Source of the DNA: Desmodus rotundus
Taxonomy: Eukaryota > Chordata > Mammalia > Chiroptera > Phyllostomidae
Direction: 5' to 3'
DNA: 64,000 nucleotides
Assembly (NCBI RefSeq): GCF_022682495.2
Contig: NC_071389.1
Coordinates: forward strand, 176,638,056 to 176,702,055
In this document: in pieces, positions 49,600 through 64,000 of the stretch
How positions within the stretch are numbered: the stretch's first letter is position 1
How the letters are laid out: each line of letters starts with the position of its first letter
The notes under the pieces: model-generated
Database searches by the model: none
What the model saw: the letters and a program-made list of their open reading frames with translations, nothing else
Told to the model about the DNA's origin: nothing
Position numbers and translations under genes: made by a program

Positions 49600-51047
49600 A
49601 AGGGTATGGTTTTCAAGATTGGTCACCATTAGTAGCCAGCCGGCCAGCCGGCCAGCCAGCCAGCCAGCCAAGCACACACACAAAACGCACAGCCTCCTAA
49701 GGGGTAGATTCAGGCTTTGGGGAGGCCTAAAATAATATAATTTTGGAGAACTTCTTTAAGAAAAACAATACAAAATGACAAGTACAAATTATGTAATATG
49801 GTCTTGGAAGGGACCCGCATAAGTGGGGGACAACGAAGCTGAAGTCTCATTCGTTTTATCCTATATCCACCTCTAGGTCTCCTCATGGAAGACTGCCATT
49901 TCCATCCCCTTTTCCCTGGAAAAGGCAAATTTCAGTCTATGAAAACAGGGGGGGTGCGGTCTATGAGCAGAGGCAATAAAAACCAAAGACATAAGACTCT
50001 GCCAAACAGTGACTCAAGCAGGATATGAGAGGTGTCTGCAAGCATTTGAAGGGTGTCAGCCGAGAGAGGGGAAAAGAAATGTTCACTGTTCTGAGGTGGA
50101 CAGGGAATGAGGGGTGCGATTAAGTAAATAAAAATGTGCACAGAATTCATCAGGAAACATTGGCTAACTGTATTTTCTGATACAGTGGTGTTGCATTTCC
50201 CATGGGAAGCACTTAAGGATCAATTGACTCACTGGAAACTGAAATTGGCCACAAAAATGTGCTACAAGGAAACAACCCTGAGTCCGTTCTGAGCCCTGAA
50301 TGCCACGAGGCTGACATGAGTGTTCTATATAGATTAGGGTGTGGGGAGGAGGCCAGGGAAGAAAAAGAGAACAATCCAGCAGGGAGGAGCCACCACCTCC
50401 ACCCAAATTTGCTGCCTGGTGGGGGAACACGTGACTAAAGAGGAAGAAGTCCGAGGCGAGGGCGCCACCCAGTGTTGGAATGAATACTGGAGCCAGGAAG
50501 CCAGCGGCCAATTCCACCCTTAATTGGAACCATAGAGCTCCCGCTCCCCCATCCGAAGGAGAGAGGCAGTTGTGTTGCGATGAATAAAGGGCCACTGGGT
50601 GTTTGGGGAACCATGTCTGGGCACAAGCATGTGTGTGTCAGAGATGCTGTTAACATCAGTCTAAGAAGAACAGAGAAAACAATAGATGACAGAAGTGAGA
50701 TCCAGAGAGGCTCATTTGGCTAAGATACGGATCAATTCAAACACGCTGGGGAGAGCCTGACTTTGATTCCCTAAACCAACTGCACGAATGTAGAATGGGA
50801 AACACCATGACTTGGTTAGTGGTGAATCTGGAAGAGGTGGGGGCAGGGCAGAGCAGTGAAGGAAGGGTTCCGTTCAATATAAGCCCACAATGAGTCAAAC
50901 AGGTGTTATTTTTATGGTACATTAATTCCCTGCGGATATATTTTTCAGTCTGTTCAGCTTTTTATTGGTCGTTAGGTCGGAGTGGCGACTTCCAAGTTCC
51001 TTCTGTGTGGAACCAGAACAAGAAGGCCGTCCCTGGATATCTACTAG

Positions 51048-51185
51048 GAGTGTCCTAAAATTACAGATTCCTGGGCCTCACCCCAGGATTACTATGAAAT
51101 CTCAGGATGGGGCCCAGGAATCTGCATTTTCCCAAAGTTTCCAAAATTGTTCTGATGCTTAGAATGCTGAACTACTGCTCTCGAA
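51048..51185 (+). repeat. MER5A-like hAT element
   Basis: 'ttacagattcctgggcctca', 'ggggcccaggaatctgcatt' and 'aactactgctctcgaa' follow the MER5A order. Confidence 0.7.
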
Positions 51186-51724
51186 TCAAGGAGAGGTCTC
51201 TGAGAGCTTACCAATCAAGACAAGTGATTTTAATGGAATCTAGGAGGTGTTATGAGGGGCGCAGTGTGACAAGGACAGAGAGGAGGGAAGTGCTCTTAGG
51301 GAGAAAAGAAACATTTCTGAGGAATGGGAGACTTTTACGCTAACCCTGATGAGGGGCAGACCACCAGTGGAAAGACAATAAGGACACTCCTGGCAGAAGA
51401 ACCCTGCGAAGGCGTGGAGGACGAGCATCCCAGGGGTGTTGAGGAAAACGTGCGCAGGTGCAGCCTCTCTCCCCCGCTCCTTGTCATCCCAACTAATTAG
51501 CACGATTTGTGAGGACAGAATGAACAATTTATACTTCTAGGTGACCAGCAGCAAGAATAGATGCAATCAACCCCCTTATTCATTTGTCAGATTTTTTTTA
51601 AGTTTTAGAAACTCTTTTTTAAAAAAAATTGCAATTCTTTTGCCTGAAGATCGGGAGATAAGCGTCAGACAGCCACAGCGTGGCTGACCCTGGATCCTCC
51701 TCTCCCATCTGACTCCACCTGTAT

Positions 51725-51780
51725 CCTCACCCCACCCCACCCAACACCCTGGCCTCACCCCACCCCACCCAACACCCTGG
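51725..51780. repeat. Perfect 28-bp tandem duplication
   Basis: A 28-bp unit rich in CCCCA, beginning CCTCACCCC and ending CACCCTGG, occurs twice back to back (51725-51752 and 51753-51780) with no differences. Confidence 0.95.
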
Positions 51781-52413
51781 CCGTCTCAAGTTCCTGTGAA
51801 GGGATGATATTAACAGTCCTTGTTCAGGATGCTAACTGGAGGGTAGAGACCACCGAAGACACAAGAAAGCTATTTCATATCTGTGGGTTCTAGGAAGCCC
51901 TGGCATTGCAGAAGGTAGAGCTTATTAAAGGGAGAGAAAACCCTGCACAAGGGAATGGGAACCTTTGTACTAATGCCAACCCTATAATGTTTGTGTGTCT
52001 GCCATAAAATCAAGCCCAGTGCATTCACACCAGTTACCTAGGGAATGGCAGAGAGATGGAAACTAAATCATCATTTACTTTTTAAACAAACTTCCCTCTG
52101 TGAATGCAGGTTCTTGCTTTTCTGTGATTAATCCCAAATCCCCATTGGCAAGTTCTCCTGTGTGACCTCCCAGAAGAGCTGGGCCACAACTGTATTATCG
52201 ATTATTAAGTGCCTAAGTTCCCTGCAAGGCAGCGATTAATCGTGAGGCACTCCAAAAGAGAGAGAGAGAGAGAGAGAAAGAGAAGGGGAGGGATGGTAGA
52301 GGGTGGAGGGGGAGGGTGGGAATGCTAGTGTTCAATCTTTCAACATTAAACCAAAGAGATCTGGAGCCCAGACATCATCCTGCGGTCCTTCCAGACAAAC
52401 CGCAAGACTGACC

Positions 52414-52422
52414 ATGGCCGAG
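52414..52422 (+). CDS. GSG1: Candidate upstream GSG1 micro-coding exon end (M-A-E)
   Basis: The first clear coding exon begins with ATG directly after a splice acceptor (AG at 56879-56880). In other mammals a few residues (M-x-K before MEL) come from an upstream exon. Here ATGGCCGAG in a good Kozak context (ACCATGG) is followed immediately by GT (52423-52424). It would splice in phase 0 to give M-A-E before M-E-L. The donor GTACCC is weak at positions +4 and +5. This is an inference from phase and position only, and other exons could supply the start. Confidence 0.3.
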
Positions 52423-53452
52423 GTACCCAGCTTCCCCTGACTCTCGTAACAGTTGTGCCTGTCTCATCAATTCGTTGTCTATGTTAAGCCTATGTTAATT
52501 ATGAGTTTTTCTGTTAACCTTTGTTGATGGAAGAATTAGTGACATTTGGGTGCCTATGCACTTTCTAATGATCTGAACCCAAGTGTTGGGAAAGCCACTC
52601 TTTGTCCCTTTTCTAGAGTAGAATCATCTTGGCATGGGGCTTGTCAGCACATGCAAAAATATAACTTTTCTTATGGCTGCTACTTCTTTAAGATCACCTT
52701 AAGGAAACCACTTAAGATTTGATTTGTTCTTCCAGTTCAAGAGGTATGTGGATTCCGGAAGAAAAAAAGCATGTTTGGGGGGAGAAATAAAAACATGATG
52801 AGGGGCACAGTACTAGTGTTGAAGATAATTCTTGAAAAGGATCTTGAATGGATTCCCATTCAATTATCAAGCCAATTCTTCAGTGAGGCTCCTTGTGTCT
52901 GTCCTTGATGGAAACCCCTGAAAGCAGCCTCTTTGGACTTCATTCCACGCTCTTCTCATCCTCTGTTTCTCAAATCACTCATTCCTTAAATTAGTTGTCT
53001 TCTTGGAACAAGGGGCAGGGTTCATTATTCTTTTTTCTTTTTTTTATTTATTTTTTTAATATATGTATTGATTATGCTATTATAGTTGTGCCATTCCCCC
53101 CCCTTCACTCCACTCCATCCTGCCCACCCCCTCCCTCCCACTTTCCCCCCTATAGTTCATGTCCATGGGTCATACTTATAAGTTCTTTGGCTTCTACATT
53201 TCCTATACTATTCTTACCCTCCCCTTGTCTATTTTCTACCTACCATTTATGCTACTTACTCTCTGTACCTTTCCCCCCTCTCTCCCCCTCCCACTCCCCT
53301 GTTGATAACCCTCCATGTGGTCTCCATTTCTGTGGTTCTGTTCCTGTCCTAGTTCTTTGCTTAGTTTGCTTTTGTTTTTGTTTTAGGTGTGGTGGTTAAT
53401 AACCGTGAGTTTGCTGTCATTTTTACTGTTCATATTTTTGATCTTCTTTTTC

Positions 53453-54365
53453 TTAGATAAATCCCTTTAACATTTCATATAATAAGGGCTTGGTGATGAT
53501 GAACTCCTTGAACTTTACCTTCTCTGGGAAGCACTTTATCTGCCCTTCCATTCTAAATGAAAGCTTTGCTGGATAGAGCAATCTTGGATGTAGGTCCTTA
53601 CCTTTCATGACTTGGAATACTTCTTTCCAGCCCCTTCTTGCCTGTAAGGTCTCTTTTGAGAAATCAGCTGACAGTCTCATGGGAACTCCTTTGTAGGTAA
53701 CTGTGTCCTTTTCTCTTGCTGCTTCTAAGATTCTCTCCTTATCTTTAATCTTGGGTAATGTAGTTATGAAGTGCCTTGGTGTGTTCCTCCTTGGGTCCAT
53801 CTTCTTTGGGACTCTGAGCTTGCTGGACTTCCTGGAAGTCTATTCCCTTTGACAGATTGGGGAAGTTCTCCTTCATTATTTGTTCAAATAAGTTTTCAAT
53901 TTTTTGTTCTTCCTCTTCTCCTTCTAGTACCCCTATAATTTGGATGTTGGAATGTTTAAAGATGTCCTGGTTGCTCCTAAGCCTCTCATTTTTTTGAATT
54001 CTTGTTTCTTCATTCTTTTCTGGTTGGCTGTTTCTTTCTTCCTTCTGGACCGAACCATTGATTTGAGTTCCAGTTTCCTTCCCATCACTATTGGTTCCCT
54101 GTACATTTTCCTTTGTTTCTCTTAGCATAGCCTTCATTTCTTCATCTAATTTGCAACCAAATTCAACCAATTCTGTGAGCTTCCTGATTACCAGTGTTTG
54201 GAACTGTGCATCTGATAGGTTTGCTATCTCTTTGTTGCTTAGTTGTATTTTTTCTGGAGCTTTGATCTGTTCTTTCATTTGGGCCTTTTTTTTTTGGTCT
54301 TGGCGTGCCTGTTGCATAAAGGGGCGGAGCCTTAGGTGTTCTCGGGGCGGGGTAACGCTGGTCAC
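53453..54365 (-). pseudogene. L1 ORF1p-like gene of the second HAL1, frameshifted
   Basis: The N-terminal two thirds lie in one frame (54365 to about 53800, including 'NKEIANLSDAQFQTLVIRK' and 'IIGVLEGEEEEQKIENLFEQ'). The C-terminal third lies in another frame (about 53800 to 53453, including 'TPRHFITTLPKIKDKERILE' and 'FSKETLQARRGWKEVFQ'). The frame changes near 53790-53810, so the product is broken before the C-terminal domain. The ORF1 start probably lies at M near 54318, within the longer frame, by comparison with the other copy. It is a dead transposon gene. Confidence 0.85.
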
Positions 54366-54988
54366 TGCGCTGTGATGCTGTTCGTCGGGGAGGGGCCGAG
54401 AGGGAGCAATGGTGTCTGCTCCACTCTCTGCTGGATTTCACTCACTCCCTCTGCTACCCACAATCAAACTGGCTCCTCTGGTGCTGATTCCCGAATGGGT
54501 GGGCTTGTGCACACTCTAGGACCCTGTGGGTCTCTCCAATGACCTCTCTTGTGAGGCTGGGAGTCTCTCCTGCTGCCGCCTCAACCCCCACGGGTGTTTT
54601 CAATCAGAGGTTTGAGGCTTTATTTCCCTGCGCTGGAGCCCTGGGTTACGTGGTCTGCTTCACTCCCCTCCAGTTCCTCCTGGTTTATCTGTGTGCGAAT
54701 GTGGGGTCATGGGGTCTGCTAGCGGTCGCACTGCCTGCCCCATTCATTCTGCAATCCACCACATCTCTGGATCCATCTGCCAGCCGCTGTGTTGCCACGA
54801 GTCCTCTCCTCCCAGATGCCCGTCTCTGCCCCTCCTATCGGTCTGGATGAATGTTTTTTCTTTATCTCCTTAGTTGTCAGACTTCTGTGAGGTTCAATCT
54901 TCTGTCAGTTCTGGTTGTTTTTTGTTTTTAAATTGTTGTTGTCCTTCTTTTGGTTGTGCGAGGAGGCACAGTGTGTCTGCCTACACCT

Positions 54989-54996
54989 CCATCTTG
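54989..54996 (-). promoter_or_regulatory. YY1-type site at the HAL1 5' end
   Basis: The plus strand reads CCATCTTG, so the element strand reads CAAGATGG about 14-21 bp from its 5' end. In L1 elements a YY1 site at this position directs accurate transcription initiation. Its presence argues that this copy is full length at its 5' end. Confidence 0.55.
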
Positions 54997-55022
54997 GCCA
55001 GAAGCCTGTGTTCATTATTCTT

Positions 55023-62120
<7,098 letters not shown>

Positions 62121-62123
62121 TAG

Positions 62124-62204
62124 AACAAGAGATTCCAACAAGGCACCAGCCAGGTGTTAAAAGAAGAGCTGGCTGGGTCATCTGTAGAAGAAGAAGAGTG
62201 TTAG
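62124..62204 (+). pseudogene. GSG1: Former GSG1 C-terminal codons beyond a premature stop
   Basis: Reading on in the same frame past TAG 62121-62123 gives 26 codons (N-K-R-F-Q-Q-G ... V-E-E-E-E-C) and then TAG at 62202-62204. This resembles the acidic, EEE(Q/E)C-ending tail of other mammalian GSG1 proteins as I recall them. It therefore looks like formerly coding sequence now in the 3' UTR. Confidence 0.6.
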
Positions 62205-62755
62205 GGATAAGTGGGTTTGGAGAGCAGGCTGAGCCCAACCTTACATGTTTGTATCAACACGTGAGTGAGCCAAAGTCTGTTTCTGGAAAATGGTTTTTAC
62301 AGGTTAAGAACAAGGGTATGTTCAAGTATAAATTCAAGGCAGGGGGGCGGCACCTGGGTCCCACTGCTCCCTTTCCTCTCACAGTTCTGTCACCTTTCAC
62401 CCTCCGCCTTACCTCACACGTTCACTTCTCTCCTTTACTGACTGACTGTTACGTGCTGGTTCTCAGCATAGCAGTGGAGGTAAAAAGAGCAGGAAAATGC
62501 AGCTCTTGCCCTGTAGGGGTTTACCACTCTGGTCACCTGTCTGGGACGTGGAGAAATGGAGGTGAGCAGATCGGCAGTCTGACTGTGGCTCGGCTTTCCA
62601 GGGTGCACTGGAGTTTCCTGGGAGTCACGGAAGGGGAGACGAAGGCGCTCCTAGGACCTTTCACATGTTCAACGGATGTCCCTCACCCTGTCTATGACAT
62701 GTTCTGCATACACACAGTGGACACCCAATAAAAGTTTCATTAAATATTATCCTAG
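62205..62755 (+). terminator. GSG1: GSG1 3' UTR with poly(A) signal
   Basis: The canonical AATAAA lies at 62727-62732 in 'cacccaataaaagtttcatt', so cleavage is expected near 62745-62755. The stretch 'cacacagtggacacccaataaaagttt' (in segments) resembles an L2/MIR-type 3' end, so the signal may be repeat-derived. Confidence 0.65.
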
Positions 62756-62989
62756 AAGCCATGAGGAGACGTGCACGGATGAGAAGTCTCCCACCACATG
62801 CAGAGACAGGCCCACTTCCAGGAATGGCCTGCTGAGGCTGCTTGGACAGGACTATGGTTCCCCAGTGGAGAACCGCACAGGAGACGTCTGCAGTGGACAA
62901 GGCTGCAGCATACACCCCTCTCTGGATCCCCACCTTCTCATCCATCCACAGGGGAAAACCAACCATCCTTCATAGCTAAAAAGTAAGAA

Positions 62990-64000
62990 TGGCACACACA
63001 TGTTCCCGTACACAGTATTTATTTGTTCTGTAACAATTCACATTTTAAATAGTGCTTCCTGACAATATACCAGCTGGCTCTTCTTTAACATGGGCAATAA
63101 GGATAGCAATTCACATTCAAGGGGTTGGTATCATCACAGCGCACTAGAAGGGAGAATAGAGGCCATCTGAGGGATGGGGAGGACGTGGTCTAGAGTAGGG
63201 GAAGGCCTGTCCAGGAAGAAGAGAGACTGGGAGGGGAAAGACCCCTGCATTTGCAGAAGTCACAACACTTCTAAGCAGCTGTCACATTGGCTTTGCTGGC
63301 AAAGCCATGCTGGGAATGAAGAAAGAAGTCTGGGCGGGCGGCTGCCAGCGAGGTTTCGAGAGAGAATGGACAGACCAGCACCTACGCTGGTCAGGTGGAG
63401 CTGCCTCAATCTTTGCCTCCATTTACACCCTCTGTACTTGCTGCAAGAGGAAGAAGACATCTAGGGCTTGTACTATGTTTAGCAAAGAGACTCAAACTTA
63501 TCACAGTCAAAATAGTCTAGGTTAAGTTAGTTTGCAAATACACCACGAAGAATTTAAGGACTTTATGTTTTTTTAGCTTCCTCTATGTGTTTCTGGGACT
63601 CACCCAGCATAAATACAGTCGTCTGCCCAAAACAACCCCCCCAAATCAGGTCCTCAGGAAACATCTTCGCATTTTACTCCTGCCTAAAGGGGCTGCCTTC
63701 CCAGAAAACCTCAACATGGTAGAGAACCAAGTTTAGGCCTTGATGGCTTGGCCCAGGCCACAGGACCATCACCCAAGTTTTAGCTATTCAGTCAACTATA
63801 AATTAGTCTTTAGAATCCTCTACTAGACCGAACTAGCTCCTAGGCGGCTCTACCCAGTAGATTCAAACCCTAGAAGTACATATGGAATCATCCCCACACT
63901 CATGGGTATCCTGTAAATGGCCCCAAGTTTACAATAAGTTGACCTACACATGCCCCTCACATGCCCTCCAAAGTGTTAAAACCAGATTTGCTTTCACAGG
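62990..64000 (-). other. FAM234B: Probable 3' UTR of convergent FAM234B
   Basis: In mammals GSG1 and FAM234B (KIAA1467) converge with their 3' ends about 0.1 kb apart. Here the minus strand has AATAAA at 63018-63023 (plus strand TTTATT). This would give a cleavage site near 63000, about 250 bp from the GSG1 end. No FAM234B coding sequence reaches the window, and no repeat is obvious in 63.0-64.0 kb. The assignment rests on synteny and the poly(A) signal only. Confidence 0.45.
63018..63023 (-). terminator. Minus-strand poly(A) signal AATAAA
   Basis: The sequence TTTATT on the plus strand is followed by AT-rich sequence. It is suitably placed to end a transcript entering the window from the right. 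Confidence 0.5.

Larger units (their letters stand above)
47561..52410. other. Intergenic sequence or predicted first GSG1 intron
   Basis: No coding exon is supported. Recognisable items are a G-run (49572-49599), CCAG/CCGG tandem repeats (49637-49670), a CR1/L3-like fossil (about 49990-50130), a MER5A-like fragment (51048-51185), a 28-bp tandem duplication (51725-51780) and an AG run (52256-52281). If the CpG island is the GSG1 promoter, this stretch is intronic. Confidence 0.45.
53020..55022 (-). mobile_element. Near-full-length HAL1-type half-L1 with 13-bp TSD
   Basis: Target-site duplications GTTCATTATTCTT at 53020-53032 and 55010-55022 bound a 1.98 kb minus-strand element. At the right it starts GGCTTCTGGCCAAGATGGAG, an L1-like 5' end with a YY1-type CAAGATGG core. 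About 640 bp of 5' UTR follows, then ORF1, then a short 3' UTR (about 420 bp) and a T-rich left end representing the poly(A) tail. ORF2 is absent. It is clearly related to the copy at 25.9-27.6 kb across 5' UTR, ORF1 and 3' UTR. It sits between the candidate first GSG1 exons and the first firm coding exon, antisense to the gene. Confidence 0.9.

Overview
This is a mammalian nuclear window, almost certainly from a bat. Five copies of a tRNA-derived SINE match the chiropteran Ves family: they carry Pol III A- and B-box sequences, the conserved 'CAGGGCACATGCCTGGG' block, a pyrimidine-rich 3' region and an AAATAAATAAATAAAA tail. Two L1-derived 'half-L1' (HAL1-type) copies with 13-15 bp target-site duplications are also present. 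Nothing bacterial, no CRISPR array and no tRNA or rRNA gene was found.

Only one protein-coding gene is supported: GSG1 (germ cell-associated 1, a claudin/PMP22-like four-helix membrane protein) on the + strand. Five coding exons lie at 56881-57199, 58354-58524, 59202-59354, 59976-60087 and 61860 onward, with consistent phases and GT-AG borders. The 3' end is at about 62.75 kb. In mammals GSG1 lies tail-to-tail with FAM234B, and a minus-strand poly(A) signal at 63018-63023 is consistent with the FAM234B 3' UTR filling 63.0-64.0 kb. The 56 kb upstream of GSG1 corresponds to the long gene-poor interval that separates GSG1 from EMP1 in other mammals. A CpG island at about 46.9-47.55 kb with RFX-type X-box motifs is a good candidate for a distal GSG1 (testis/ciliary-type) promoter.

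The most notable observation is that GSG1 looks damaged at its 3' end. The last exon has a one-base loss inside the fourth membrane helix, a premature in-frame TAG at 62121 with alignable sequence continuing to an apparent ancestral stop at 62202, and an apparent relic of an alternative exon (58018-58080) carries two in-frame stops.

The rest is a stratigraphy of transposable elements. A MaLR-type LTR is split by an ERVL-LTR piece, a SINE and 2 kb of L1 (390-3205). An L2 hosts a MIR and a Ves SINE (12.36-13.56 kb). A + strand L1M is split by a HAL1 and a pogo/Tigger-like element (25.75-29.2 kb). A twin-primed L1 sits inside a MIR (40.74-41.27 kb), and a near-full-length HAL1 sits just upstream of GSG1 (53.03-55.01 kb). 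All family names are from recognition of consensus-like sequence by eye, not from a library search.
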